Part shown: piece after piece, positions 1 to 12,900 of the stretch
Layout: every line of letters begins with the position of its first letter
Position numbering within the stretch: the first letter of the stretch is position 1
Source: Hsuehochloa calcarea
Lineage: Eukaryota > Streptophyta > Magnoliopsida > Poales > Poaceae
Length of the DNA: 64,000 nucleotides
Assembly (NCBI GenBank): GCA_036346395.1
Contig: CM070604.1
Span: 36,545,662 to 36,609,661 of the forward strand
Reading direction: 5' to 3'
Program-made: the position numbers and the translations under genes
The notes under the pieces: generated by a model
Databases searched by the model: none
The model's input: the letters and a program-made list of their open reading frames with translations, nothing else
Told to the model about the DNA's origin: nothing

Positions 1-14
1 AATTAAAGAAGCGA

Positions 15-473
15 TTGACTTCAGCCCCAGTGCTAGTTCTGCCGGATATCAGTAAGGATTTTGATATCTATTGTGACGCCTCACGTCAAGGATTAGGAGG
101 TGTTCTTATGCAAGAAGGAAGAGCTGTCGCTTATGCGTCAAGGCAATTAAGGCCTCACGAGGAGAATTATCCTACCCATGATTTGGAATTAGCTGCCGTA
201 GTGCATGCCTTGAAGATTTGGCGTCATTATCTCATCGGTAATCGTTGTGAAGTTTACACAGATCATAAAAGTCTGAAATACATATTCACCCAGTCTGACC
301 TGAATATGAGACAGAGAAGATGGCTGGAATTAATAAAGGATTATAATCTTGGAATCAATTACCATCCTGGTAAGGCCAATGTAGTTGCAGATGCACTGAG
401 TCGCAAGAGCTACTGCAATGCTCGGAAGCAAAGAGATTTGCTCAAACTTCGTGAGGAATTCCGAAGCTACTGA
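15..473 (+). pseudogene. gypsy RNase H domain of pol
   Basis: RNase H of the first chromovirus, which degrades the RNA of the RNA/DNA hybrid during reverse transcription. The open stretch holds the expected order of conserved segments: IYCDASRQGLGGVL with the first catalytic Asp, DLELAAVVHALKIWRHYL with the Glu, YTDHKSLKYI with the next Asp, and the end motif HPGKANVVADALSRK. The methionine at 15 is internal to a longer polyprotein and not a real start. The frame ends at 473 and integrase resumes from about 497 in another frame, so the polyprotein is broken here. Confidence 0.9.
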
Positions 474-496
474 CTAGAAGTTGTCCGGAAGGATTT

Positions 497-1948
497 GTGG
501 CCAGTCTGGAAGTGCAGTCTACTCTGGAGAAACAGATTCGTGAAGCTCAACCCAAAGATTCTGAGTTTGCCGACCTCAAGAAGAAGATGGCAGAAGGAAA
601 ATTTAAAGACTTCACCATGGATGATCAGGATATATTGTGGATCAATGGACGTATCTGTGTACCAGATATTGATGGATTGAGACAGCTGATACTGAAGGAA
701 GCCCATGACTCAAAGTATTCAATTCACCCTGGAAGTACTAAGATGTATCAGGATGTTAAGAATAAGTTTTGGTGGCCAAACTTAAAGCGAGACGTCGCAG
801 AGTTCGTTGCCTTATGCGACGTGTGTCAGAAAGTAAAGGCAGAGCATCAGAGACCAGCAGGTTTGCTACAACCGCTAAAAATACCAGAATGGAAGTGGGA
901 AGGGATCGGTATGGATTTTATTACCGGTTTACCCAAAACTCAATCAGGCTATGATTCGATTTGGGTAATAGTGGATCGTTTGACTAAGGTTGCCCATTTC
1001 TTGCCAGTCAAAACCAATTACTCAGGAGACCGCTTGGCTGAGTTGTATATGTAAAAAATAGTCAGTCTGCATGGTGTGCCTAAGAAGATAGTGTCAGATC
1101 GAGGATCTCAGTTCACCTCTCGTTTACGCGAGTCTACATGAAGCCACAGAACTCATCGAATTTGATCTTCGCTTATCATCCACGCATGATGGACCGATGA
1201 AAGAGTCAACCAGATATTGGAATATATGTTGAGAGCTTGTGCTTTAGCAAATGCTATCAGTTGGGATAAGAGTTTACCTTATGCAGAATTCTCGTACAAC
1301 AACAGTTATCAAGCCAGTTTGCAGATGTCACCATTTGAAGCTTTGTATGGTCGTGCCTGCAGAACTCCATTAAATTGATCAGAGACCGCTGAACGTGTAG
1401 TGTTCGGACCATATATTATTCAGGAAGCCGAAGAACAAGTTGCTATGATCAGAGAGAGGTTAAAGATAGCCCAGTCCAGACAAAAGAGTTATGCCGATAA
1501 CCGTCGTCGTGACCTCAGCTTTGAACCAGAGGATTTTCTGTATCTTCGAGTTACTCCACTCAGAGGTGTTAAGAGATTCCACACCAAAGGGAAGCTTGCC
1601 CCTAGATATGTGGGTGCGTTCAAGATTTTGGGACACCGAGGAGAAGTTGCGTACCAGTTGGAGTTACCACAGTCGTTAACAGGAGTGCATGATGTCTTTC
1701 ATGTCTCTCAGCTGAAGAAGTGCCTTCGTGTGCCAGAAGAGCAGACCCCGTTGGAGTCAATTGAACTGAAGGAAGATCTCACGTACAAAGAACAACCTAT
1801 CAGAATTTTGGATGTCGCAGAGCGCCGCACCAGAAGCAAGACCGTTTGTTTCTACAAAGTCCAGTGGAGTAACCACTCAGAAGGAGAAGCAACGTGGGAA
1901 CGTGAAGAAGAGTTGAAAGCCGAGTTCCCCAGCCTTTTCTCTAGCTAG
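497..1948 (+). pseudogene. gypsy integrase and chromodomain (broken)
   Basis: Integrase of the first chromovirus. The zinc-binding HHCC region is visible (EAHDSKYSIHPG and then LCDVCQKVK). The catalytic core follows, with GMDFITGLPKT (first Asp) and VSDRGSQF (second Asp, about 1092-1115). An in-frame TAA at 1052-1054 and frame changes around 1120-1200 and 1376 split it. From 1400 to 1948 the frame is open again. It holds the GPY/F-type region (KGKLAPRYVGAFKILG, VHDVFHVSQLKKCL) and ends with YKVQWSNHSEGEATWERE, a chromodomain-like module thought to guide integration to marked chromatin. The coding region ends 41 bases before the LTR. Confidence 0.85.
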
Positions 1949-1951
1949 CCT

Positions 1952-1971
1952 GAATCTCGGGGTCGAGATTC
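1952..1971 (+). promoter_or_regulatory. hairpin just before the polypurine tract
   Basis: GAATCTCG and CGAGATTC form a perfect 8 bp stem with a 4-base loop, just after the pol stop codon and 4 bases before the polypurine tract. Its role is unknown. Its position suggests protection of the plus-strand primer or a 3' end signal, which is inference. Confidence 0.5.
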
Positions 1972-2825
1972 GTTTAAGGGGGGGAGGTTTGTAACATCCC
2001 AATTTTCAGAGCTTTAAAAATCTTTTAAATAGTGGCAGTGAGAAAATTCACCATTTGGATTTATTGGAATATTAATTTAAAAAGCTTAATATGGACTTTA
2101 AGGACAAATCGATTTAATGTGCTTAATCCCAGCATCAACAATTGCCAAAATTATTTTATTTAGATTCTATACGCTTGGATATATTTTATAGAATTTTCTG
2201 GAATTTTTTCAAAGTCATTTGCTATTTTCTATTGGCTAATTGTATTTTCTGGATTTATTAAAAAGAAAAATCTATTTTAAATCCATCGGAACAGTGCTGG
2301 GCCGAAGCCCAACACTATTCCAGCTGCGCCAGCCCATTCCGCCGCTCAGCCGCGCCCTCGCCGTTGGATGCTTGACGCGTGCCCTTGTTTTCGATCGGAC
2401 GCACGCGCTCAACCCCGCCTTCCTCCGTTGGATGATCGCCGCGTGGCATCGCCGCTGATCTCGCTCGCTCGCTCGTCCGCGCTCGCTCCGCACCGTTGGA
2501 TCACCATCGCACGCTCGCTCTCGTCTCGCTCTCGCTCTCTCTGACCAGTGGGCCCGCCCGAGGTCATCGTCTCCGCGCTATCTTCTTCTCCGCGATGCCG
2601 CGCCCGAGTCCGCCATTGCTGGAGCTCGGAGCTTCGTCCGAAAATCATGTATTCGTTGCGGATTCTTCGCGCCGACCCCGTCAAATCGTATCTCTGTTTA
2701 TTCCTTATCCATTCCAAACCGAATCAAACCCGAACTCGGCAAATATCTCCTCGAAACTCGGAAATTCAAATCGCGGCCGTTTCGGACCCGATTTGGGGGT
2801 TTCCAAATCTCGGCGTCTCCGGGCC

Positions 2826-2833
2826 TATAAATA
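2826..2833 (+). promoter_or_regulatory. TATA box of LTR promoter
   Basis: TATAAATA preceded by GGGCC and followed by a C-rich run, about 836 bp into the LTR. It is the only good TATA in the GC-rich part and fits the usual U3/R boundary of a gypsy LTR. Confidence 0.6.
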
Positions 2834-3391
2834 CCCCCTCAGCACCGCCCGGACCTCCGCAACCCATAGCCGCCACCCTCGTCGCCCCGATCGCCCTAGC
2901 CCGCCGCATTTCGAGTTTTAGGGTTTTCGGCCGAGCTTCTTCTCCGGTGAATTGCGCCGTCATCGTTGTCGCCCTTGCTCCACCGACTGCACCATCGTGA
3001 TCAGCAAGTCTCAAGCTACCTCATGCGCACCTCCTCGTCGCCGGAGCATCGCCGGAGCGCTCGTCCGACAAAATCGAAGCCATCTCGTCGCCTCGAGCTC
3101 GCCGCCGGCCATCTCCGTCAACCTCAGGTGCTCAAACCAGTGCCCATATGTGCGCAATAATCTCCTCTACACGTTGGTACCACTCACTGCCGGCGAGTCA
3201 CCGCTGTCGCGGTGACCATCGGTCCCGAAGCGCCACCATTGCCGTTGTCGCCACTCGGCCAGCCGTCGGTTTGATCTTTGGTGTGGCGTACGCGTGGCAC
3301 CAGATCAGCGCCAGCACACGCGTGCGTGGCTCGGTCCACCGCGCCAGATCTCCCTCGATTCGGTGCACTCGGTCCACCGTGAACCCCGAGA

Positions 3392-3416
3392 CTGACATGT
3401 GGGGCCCACATGTCAG
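3392..3416. repeat. 25 bp perfect odd-length palindrome
   Basis: CTGACATGTGGG and CCCACATGTCAG are exact reverse complements around one central G. It lies in the transcribed part of the LTR, so it would form a tight hairpin in RNA or a cruciform in DNA. Half of it resembles the TGTGGGnCCCACA type box common in grass promoters. Confidence 0.7.
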
Positions 3417-5346
3417 AGTCTATTTTAAATCTATTTCTTTTTTCCGGAAATTCTCGGCTGACGCAAGCATTGCGCAATAATCCGATTTTCCTTTATAAAA
3501 ATAATTTGGGAAATTCAATAAAATCCAAATTAGGGTTTTATTTGATTTTCAAACTTCCAAATCCCATATCTTTTGCATCCGAACTTCGATTGAGCCCATT
3601 CAAATTTGTAAATTCATATAAAATTAAGATCTATTTAATGGTGAATTTTATTTGATTTTTGAATTTTGTTTTGCTTCTGTATTTATTTGTTTTTGGTTTC
3701 TTTTGTCTCGTTTGCGAGTAGACGTCGATACTTCGGGAAATTTTGCTGAAGAAGAAGCACCTCCTCAAGATCAAGACCAGTACTTTGAGCTATTCCAAGG
3801 CAAGTTATACCTTTGATCATATTGAACCCATTTTTCAAAATACTTTGTTTCAATGTATTGCATTCTATTTCAGGTATTTATTTAAATGCTTTTGGGATAG
3901 TTATTAATCCAATTTGTTAAATCCACCTTGTCTATTGTATGACATGATCTTTTGTCACCCTAGGTGGGTTCATTATTAGTTGGTATTATCGTAGCACCAA
4001 CGTGGGTTGGTTAGATACGATTAGACTGCTTAGCCATGCCACGAGTCATCATTTTATGAGAGTTGCAATTATAAACTTGACTAAGCGATTATGGAACTGT
4101 GTGGAGAAACTGTGTGTGATGTATGTTGTTACTCGTTGATGGCATGAGTTGCACTTAATCAACAGGGTGGGAAAAGATTTAGACTGAGGCAAGTGGTGGA
4201 TCTGTGTGAATGGTGGAACTGTGTGTTTCATAAACTTTGTGATTTGGGTAAAACAGGAAGTCTTGCCTTAGTCAATTAAGGACTTAACTTTGTGCGCCAT
4301 TGAACTGGGCCTTACTGTGCAACCACATGCCTAGTATAGGCTGGGCCTGACTTAGTAAGTTATGGAGTCTTGACATTGACAACTCTGGTTGTATTTAAGC
4401 TGTGTGATGGGGTGGAAGGTGTGTACCGCTATGTTTGGGTCACATCTATGAGCGGTTCGCCGTTTTCAGATCCAACGGTGTGTGTCGTTCCAAGGGCTCT
4501 GTGTACAAATTGGACGGCGGTAAAGCACATCGGGAGTGTCATTGTTTGAGATGAAGTCTCTGAAAGGTTTTGTTATGGTCAGTGCTGGCTCCACTGATTG
4601 TATCGTGTGGGTAAAGTGTACAACCTCTGCAGAGTGTCGAAATAATCTATTCGAATAGCCGCGTCCTTAGTTATGGACATGCTCGGGAATTTCACACGAG
4701 GGGTAGATTTTCATAAAAACAATTGGGAAGGGTCAGCTGTGTGAGATAACTTGTGCAGCTGTGTGAATAACCTGATTAGACTGCGTGTCCTTTGTGAAAT
4801 CAATTGTTAACTTATTATTGTTTATTTGTTTTGAATTATGTTTCCAACCTATTATTTGTATTCAATTGGAAATGTTGCATTTCCGCAAAAGAACCACAGA
4901 AGCCATACCTTTGGAATAAGCCATCATGTATAAATGCATTCTGTGGTACGACTTGTGAGTACGGTGTGTGCTCACTCTTGCTAAACAAATCAACAGAAGT
5001 GGAGGAGTCGTCGCCTGCTTTCGAGGAAGAGTTCTACGAAGGTTGATCGTAGGGTCTTGATCGATCGATTACGTGGTAAATTGATGGGAGCCCGCTGGAG
5101 TTTATTTCGTTTCCGCTGCAGTTTATTCTTTATTGTCAGCCTTGCATGGCTTATTAAATGTAAAACTTGACCATAAGGTCCCAACGGATATGTGTTATTC
5201 AAAGTACTCGTTTATTCTTATATTCGTTGTATGGGTGTGATATTTCATCGATGTTGACACTGTATGCACTAGCGTGATCCTGGACTAGTGCAGAATACAC
5301 AGAGGGTCCAGATTTGCATATTTGTTTCCCGACAATCCGCATCACA

Positions 5347-5893
5347 TCCCATCCACAAATCATTTTGTAAAACTTAACATCTAATCAAGCAAGTTCTCAG
5401 CATCGCCCATGACCGTGGGCACAGCTATCCAGACAGTTTTACATTCTGTAGAGGTCGTACAACTTTACCCACAAGAGTCGATTATCTTATAATTAATGTC
5501 GTCACGTTGCCGTAGGCTTGGGACTTAAAAAAAATCTTCCAAATGCTTTACAATGCACCACCCCAACGCGACCCCACCCGCTAAGGTTGCTATGCCAAAG
5601 GTGATAACCCCGGAGGCGCCTCTTGCACGATAGTGGTTTCTACATGCACATAGTCGTACCACCCTTAGTTGGATTTACAATCGGTGATTGATATGCATGC
5701 CACATTTTGCGGATGATGGAGCAATGCCAAGGTGAGGCAAATTAGTGAGCCAGGTCATACATATGATAGACTTGTGGTTGCACTGTTAGTGCATGAGAGA
5801 TCATCACAGGAACCGGCCCTTAATCGATTTGGCGATTCTTCCCCATACCCATTCTGGCATACTCCCTTACGCATCCACCACTCTTTCCACCCG
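5347..5893 (-). repeat. degenerate antisense gypsy LTR fragment
   Basis: No gene is seen. Read on the minus strand it holds a decayed version of the phrase GGGTAAAGT.GTACAACCTCT that also occurs on the + strand near 4611 in the first LTR. It is therefore probably a U5 remnant of a related but distinct gypsy LTR. It forms the flank of the next, younger insertions. Confidence 0.45.
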
Positions 5894-5911
5894 TGTGAAG
5901 ACCCCTGGGTT

Positions 5912-5950
5912 ATTTCCATAAGACCGAGGCCTTCCCGGTCTTTTGGAAAT
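5912..5950. repeat. 15 bp stem hairpin
   Basis: The arms at 5912-5926 and 5936-5950 pair at 14 of 15 positions around a 9-base loop. It lies 18 bases inside the proposed left end of the old LTR. Function unknown. Confidence 0.6.
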
Positions 5951-7308
5951 AGCTCTGTGTCTCAAGTAAATGAATTCCATCTTAACTCCATCTATGTGAA
6001 AAAGACCCGATCGAAACTAGAGCCACGATGATCAAGCGTACTGCTCCTCTGCAAGCACTACATGATGATTGGTTCTCCAAATGGTCCAAGTCCCCCACTT
6101 AATGGGTTAAAAGGGAATTCAAAAACAGCGAGTATGCGACCATGTTGGCTCCAAAGATCAGCGACCAACACGTCCAAACCCTTAGCAATGTCAATCATAA
6201 GTCATACAAGGCATACATTGACATTACATAGTGCCATACAATATAATAGTCGAAGTCTACAACTATTACAATAGGGCCTACCAGCCAAATTCAAATAAGA
6301 ACATTAAGTAGCAGCGAAAGTAAGCAAAATAAATAAAAGTCCAGCAATGCTATGCCCCATAACCCATGGCAACCAACTGGGAGTTAGATTAGCACTACTC
6401 GTTAGCGTCATCAAAATTGGTGCTAACGAATTCGTCAAGCCTAGAACTATCTTCACCTGAATTTGTAGCAACCGGGTTAAGTACAAAATGTACTCGCAAG
6501 TCTTACACAAAGGAAAAATTACTTATGCATATAAGACAATCAAAGGATGGCATTAATGGCTTAGTTTTGCAGAAAACACAATAATTTTTTATCCTACACA
6601 TACTAGTCTTACAATTACCATTTAGAAATCAGATTTGAAGTAGAAGTAAAATATGTGACAAATTTATACATTGATACACAAATAGAGCAAACAAATACCA
6701 AAGTGGCAGTCCACTTTGATAAACAAAAAAAATGCATGAACACTCGTTCATACCGAATACCAAGTTTTAACAATGCCAACTTTAATTGAAAGTCTAACGA
6801 CGACGTCTCCGAAACCAAGTGTTGTCCATAACAGTGGACACGACAATTCAAATATTTTAATCCCTACATGTGGTACTACTTTACCCACACGAATCGATTA
6901 GCCCGTAAGCCTCCAGAATTAACACACTTCCTATAGTGTGTTAGACGGGAAAATCGAGATTTTGTACTTTTTAGCAAGAAAATCCTAGTGAGATAAGTCC
7001 ACCTTGCGAGATGAACCCCAAACTTAGTACAAACGACCGATAGCGCTTGCTAAGCGGGCTCGCAAGTTATGTTGGAGATACCGATACAATGTAAATAAAG
7101 AAAAATAGTGCTCTCATGCACGTCATAAAAAAATACATCGGCTCCTACGAACAAATGATCAACACAAGTGTCATCACACAACCTGGGACTTAACCCAATA
7201 AAACCCTCCCCTTACTTGACCAAGCGGCTCCCAACCCGCGTGTGGTAGTACAATAGTTACTTGGAACGATAGCCCATGGCTCGGTCCTTAACGGTCCAGA
7301 CAAGTCTA
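5951..7308 (-). repeat. antisense LTR body, no gene
   Basis: AT-rich sequence without any recognisable protein. On the minus strand it again shows gypsy LTR phrases, for example a GTGTGGGTAAAGTAGTACC stretch ending near 6870. I read it as the R/U5 side of the old LTR. Confidence 0.4.
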
Positions 7309-7701
7309 CCACATACCCGAGTCTCGTACACGAAGGCACTCTCACTAACAACCTCTTTCCCGGACCAATAACATTTGAAATAACAAAGTTTATACTCAAA
7401 TAACTAGATGCGATGATCTAGACCAAAAATCCTATGATCGACGGGCTAATCCCGTTAACCGTACTAACGTATATGTACTAGAATTTAACAAGGATAATAT
7501 CAAGAGTAGGACATAACTAACTACACATCACAAAAATTTGACATATCGAAATAGCATGCAAGCAAATATCATTGCATTTTAAAATACTATTTATCAAACC
7601 TGGGACCAACATGATGCAAAAATAAAGTTCAAATGATGCTTTCCTTGCTGGTATTTGAGTTGTTCACTCTCAGTAGCGTAGGAGTCTACGTCGATCACTT
7701 C

Positions 7702-7706
7702 GGAAT
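7702..7706. repeat. target-site duplication GGAAT (left)
   Basis: GGAAT directly precedes the TG of the LTR at 7707 and is repeated at 16972-16976. The undisturbed site CTTCGGAATCTATATAAATA is present once at about 18538-18557. Confidence 0.95.
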
Positions 7707-9838
7707 TGTAACACCCTGACTATAAGGAAGTCAAGATGTCACCTACAACCACTACTCATTAAATAAATAACCTTAACTCGCATGATAAGGTGAAGCAATT
7801 ATTAAGATTATACGGAAACCAGTAATCATCCTCAAGTTTAATCAACGGAATGAAATTAAACAATTCAGAAAGGTATGGTAAATAAGGCCAAGTTGGCTTA
7901 TTACAATTCAACACAAGATATGAATAGAAGACAAAATTAAGTTCCCGAATATTTTGGATTATGGTAGTGTGTGCATCGTGTTGATCTACCCTTCATGAAA
8001 CCGTTCTCCCTTGTCATTTACCTAAATAAAACAACAAAGTAAGAATGAGCCAAAGACTCAGCAAGTAACAGTATGTAACAATCAAACATACCAGGAGCAA
8101 TATAACACAATCATAAATTGAACATTTACTTGGAACGAATCATGAATGGATGAAGTGGAATGATGCATTGAAGGAAATGGACATATTGCAGCATATACCG
8201 GTATAGCGAGTGAATCACCCGTCGGTGTTCACTTAAAGTAATCGTATGAAGAACGTTTCATACGACTGTCCAACGTGGACCACATTGGAATGGTGGACTC
8301 ACGTAACGTGGCCCACATTGGAATGGTGGACTCACGTACCCATCTTGGAATTGATGGGATTTCAAGTGCCCATACTGGAATTGATGGGTCTTACCAAAAT
8401 AATGTATGCATATCATGATGAACCCATGTCAATATAGAATAGTACTCATAAATGAAAAGAACACATGGCATTCATCTACAAATACGAACAAATGTAAGCA
8501 TTCATTCACACATCATACATGACATCAATCATTAAATACAAATTACTTGCCTGCCGCGCTGCAACGGGTTGGGAGGTAATTGAGATACCCCTCCACTCAC
8601 CGCTTCACCGCCTACAATATAAAATAATAGAAATGAGGAAAAGCGAGTATGGAAATGCTACACGTGTCCTCCCTCAATCTCTAACCAAACTAACCAAATA
8701 AAAGTTCAATTTGATCAATTTACCCAACCAATTCAATTATCCCTAATCTGGCAGTTTTACTAGAAAATTCACCAATAAAAAACCGTAAGTCCAAAAGACC
8801 TGAAACCAGTGCTCATCTTTTCTTAACTTAACTGGCTACAAAACTCTAGTTGATGGTAAACTCTAATTCGGCCAATACAGAGGTCTAACCATCCAATGAA
8901 AAACTACAACTGCAGTCTGCCCAGAATTCAGAACAGCCCTAAAGAAAATGCTCTAACTTTTAAACCACTGATCCAAATAAAGTGATTGTTATCAGCCTGG
9001 AAACATGGTGAAATTATCTTCAAAAACCTAGTTGGGTGGCCGACCTGATTCTGACTCTACCTAGATCAAAACCTAGGTGCAACCGACTAAACCCAGCAGT
9101 TCTGACAGACAGACCAGTACGTACTAAAACAGTCATAACTTTTAATCTACTGGGTGAAAATTCGTGATCCAGGTGCCAAAAGAAAGCTAATGAAACCAGA
9201 AACAATTCTCCAGAAGGCGAAGACCTCCAATTCTGCCTCTAAGACAACCAAAACCGAGTCACAACATTCTGGACCGAATCAATCTACTAACAGAAATTAC
9301 GCGATACTACCAAAAACATTGAATCGACAACTCTAACGCAATCAACAGCGATGGGGTCTCTCGTTACCCTTGTAGACCCGAAGAACGACGAGGAACAACT
9401 TCCCGAAGGTTGCTCCTCTCCTTCAATGGCCGGCCCCAAATCAGCGAACCCGGGTGGATGCAAACGCCCGGCGGGGGAAGAACCGAAGAAGAACGCGTGG
9501 AAGACCGGGTGTGCAGCTCCGGGGATCTCCAATGACAGCCACCAATGGAGGGGGAGGCGCCTAGGAGGAGGGGAGGAGGAGATGGGGCGGCACAAGGGGG
9601 AGGAGAGGCGGCTCAAGGGGGAGGGGTGGAGGCACTAGGGTTTTGGGGGTGGTGCCCCCTTTGGCCGCCCCTACTTGGGCCGGCCGCCCACTAATGGGCC
9701 TCTGGGTCGCGAATGACTGCGCCCGGGTTGCTGACATTAACGTATACCCCCCCGACAAATTGGAATTTTCTGACGAAAACAAATTCTTTCACTCTCTCCG
9801 ACCTCTTTCTTTCTACCGAACATTTCCGGAGTATTACA
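7707..9838 (-). repeat. 3' LTR of chromovirus A
   Basis: Direct repeat of 14843-16971, starting TGTAACACCCTGAC and ending GGAGTATTACA on the + strand. On the minus strand it follows the polypurine tract. The half nearest 9838 is GC-rich and the rest AT-rich. Confidence 0.95.
8268..8392. repeat. short tandem duplications inside the LTR
   Basis: A ~31 bp unit (CACATTGGAATGGTGGACTC core) occurs twice, then a ~28 bp unit (GGAATTGATGGG core) occurs twice. The same arrangement is in the other LTR near 15405-15527, so it predates the insertion. Confidence 0.8.
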
Positions 9839-9954
9839 GTCTACCCCCCTTAATAGGATTCGACCTCGAATCTATTCAACGATCCAACAGAAATAAATAA
9901 ATACCGGAAATTACAACTTAAACAATTTACCTTAAACGAATGTGTCGGGTATTG

Positions 9955-12900
9955 CTCTCTCATGCGGGACTCCAACTCCCAAGTGGCCTCTCTCTCGGTG
10001 ATGCGACCAAAGAACTTTGACATACTTGTGGTCTTATTCCTCGTAACCCGCTCGATTCTTCTAATATCTTCACCGGCAAGGACTCAAGGTAAGGTCTTGC
10101 ACGACAATCAAAGGCTCCAAAGGAATGACATGATCTGGGTCTCTCGAAACTTTCTCGAAGATCGAAACATGGAACACGTTGTGAACCCCACTCATAGAAT
10201 CGGGAAGGTCCAAGCGGTAGCTAGCTTCCCAATTCGTACCCACGATTGGGAAGGGTCCAACATACCTTGGACTAAGTTTCCCTTTGGTGCCAAAACGCAC
10301 TACGCCTTTAGATGGCGATACTCTCAACAGAACTTCATTTCCCACCTCGAATTCCAAATCTCGTCTTCTGACATCAGCGTAGCTCTTCTGTCGGCTTTGG
10401 GCGCACCAACAAATTACGCTAACTTCGCCACTCTAGCCACTGTCTGCTGAACCCAGTCGGGGCCCAAGACTGCCCGCTCTCCAACCTCATCCCAGCACAA
10501 CGGGGACCTGCACTTACGCCCATAGAGAACCTCGTATGGTGCAGCTCGAATACTGGAATGATAACTGTTGTTATAAGCAAACTCTGCCAAGGCTAAATGC
10601 TCTTCCCAATTACCTTTCCAGGATAAAACACAACACCTGAGCATGTCTTCTAAAGTCCAGATGGTGCGCTCGGTCGCCCATCCGTCTGGGATGAAAGGTC
10701 ATGCTAAGGCGGAGTTCTGTGCCCAATGCACTCGCAAACTTTCCTGAATTTGGAACGAACTTGGCGTCTCGGCCGAAACAATGGTCTTTGGCACTCCGTG
10801 CAAGCGCACAATTTCTCGTACATAAAGAGGAGCCAAATCGCTTGCCGAATTGGTTGTACGAATAGGAATGAAATGTGCAGACTTACTGAACCGGTCCACA
10901 ATTACCCAAATAGCATCCTTTCCTCGCTGCATGCGAGGTAAACCAACCACAAAATCCATAGATATATCGTCCCATGGCCAAACTGGTACCTCCAAGGGTT
11001 GCAATCCTGTTTGGGTCGCTTGTGCTCGACCTTGACCACGGCACGCCCACATGAAGCCACATACTATGCGATATCAATTTTCATCCGTTTCCACCAGAAA
11101 CTTTTCTTTAATTCTTTGTACATCTTTGTCTCCCCAGGATGTACGCTATAAGGAGTACGATGGGCCTCTTTCAGAATCTCCAATTTAACCTGAGACTCCT
11201 GTGGCACACAAAGGCGCCCTTTAAATCGCAAAGAATCAAATTTGTCAACACCGGTGACCACGCTTGCCCTCGGTATAGCGCTTCCTCACTCGTTGGAACA
11301 TCGATCTTCTTTGTTGTGCTACTCGCACCGATCCGGAAGGTGACTCTAAAATCAAGCGAGTCTCGATGCATGCGGTACCCGCAGCGTAAAGAAATATCCA
11401 TACGCTCAAAGTCGCAATAAGACAATCGAGGATAGGAGGTGTCGCCTTGCGACTCAAGGCATCGGCTACCACATTAGCCTTGCCGGATGGTATCTTGAAT
11501 AGTAAGATCATAGTCCTTGATCAACTCTAGCCATCTCCTCTGCCTCAAGTTCAAGTCATTCGGGTAAAGATGTATTTCGTGCTCTTGTGGTCGGTGAACA
11601 CATCACAAGATTCGCCATACAAATAATGACGCCAGATCTTCAAAGCATGAATCAACTGCGACAAGCTCTAGATCATGGGTGGGATAATTATGTTCATACT
11701 TCTTGGTGTCTCGATGCATAGGCAATCACTTTACCATCCCGCATGAGTACACAACCAAGTCCAACTATGGACGATCTCGAATAGATAGTGAATCTCTTCC
11801 TGTGCTCGGAAGAGTAAGAATTGGAGCGATCACTAATCTATCTTTCAAAGAGCAAAAGCTGCGCTCACAAGCATCGGACCATCGAATCTAACACCTTTCA
11901 GTGTCAATCGGGACATCGGTTTAGCAATGGTTGAAAAACCCTCCACAAACCGCCGGTAATAGCCACTAAACCAGAAAACTCCTTACTTCTTTAACATTGG
12001 TTGGTCTCTTCCACTCAACCACCGTCGAAATCTTACTAGGATCAACTGAAATACCCTTCTGATTAATAACGTGACACAAAAATCCAACTTCAGAAATCCA
12101 GAACTCACATTTCTTTAGCTTGGCATAGAATTGATTCTCTCTTAAAGTTTCAAGTACCAACCGCAAATGGTGGGTGTGATCCTCCTCTGACTTGGAATAA
12201 ATCAAGATATCATCTATGAATACCACAACGAAATCATCAAGGTATTGATGCGACATCTTCGCTCATGGCTTCCATGAAAATGCAGAGCATTCGTTAGTCC
12301 AAAAGACATAACTTTATACTCATAATGACCATACCTCGTAGAGAAAGCCGTTTTCTCAATATCCTGCTCACGAACTCGAATCTGATTATAACCCGACTGG
12401 AGATCAATCTTAGTAAATATCTTAGCTCCTTTCAAGCGGGTCGAAAAGGTCATCAATGCGAGGCAAAGGATATTTGTTCTTCACCGTCGCCTGATTAAGC
12501 GCCCGATAATCTATGCACATACGCCACCGCCATCTTTCTTCTTAATAAAAAGAACAGCGCTCCCAAAGGCGAACGCTTCTGTTGAATCATACCTTTGGAC
12601 ATGAGGTCGTCAATTGTTTCTTCAATTCTTCTGAAATGGCCGAGCCAAGCGGTAAGGAGACTTGGACAACGGCGAGTTCGGAACAAGATCAATCCGAACT
12701 CCACTTTTCTCACCGGAGGCATTCCGAAGTTCTATAGGAAAGACATCGGAAAACTCCTTCACAACCGAATCTCCTCAATACGCCGCAAAGAATCGGTCTT
12801 TTCATTGAGGAGCAAAGTAATCCGATGGTCGATGCACGACGCCTAGGGAATAGATTAGCGAACAAATCTTGAATCGACGGTGCGCTCGAATACCGCTTCA

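Larger units (their letters stand above)
1..5346 (+). mobile_element. Ty3/gypsy chromovirus (Tekay/Del-like), 3' part
   Basis: The 3' half of an LTR retrotransposon read on the + strand. Visible in order are RNase H, integrase, a chromodomain-like tail, a polypurine tract (AAGGGGGGGAGG, 1976-1987) and a long LTR starting TGTAACATCC at 1990. The 5' LTR, gag, protease and reverse transcriptase lie before the window. A C-terminal chromodomain after integrase is the family mark of chromoviruses; assignment to the Tekay/Del branch rests on remembered similarity. The reading frames contain stops and shifts, so this copy is inactive. The flank after the LTR is TCCCA, which should equal the unseen left target-site copy. 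Confidence 0.9.
1990..5346 (+). repeat. 3' LTR of the first chromovirus
   Basis: It begins TGTAACATCC two bases after the polypurine tract. The best end is the CA of GCATCACA at 5346, giving 3357 bp. A TATA box lies at 2826-2833 in a GC-rich stretch, so transcription should start near 2855. U3 is then about 0.86 kb, and a long R/U5 holds GC-rich then AT-rich blocks. The right boundary is inferred from the TG...CA rule and from the change to unrelated antisense sequence; it could be off by tens of bases. Confidence 0.75.

Noticed and set aside
2496..3000. overlapping 140-150 codon frames in the first LTR
   Set aside because: GC-rich leader part of an LTR; the frames overlap each other and lack any domain.
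9962..10450. 162-codon frame on the + strand
   Set aside because: Antisense of the integrase/chromodomain part of chromovirus A.
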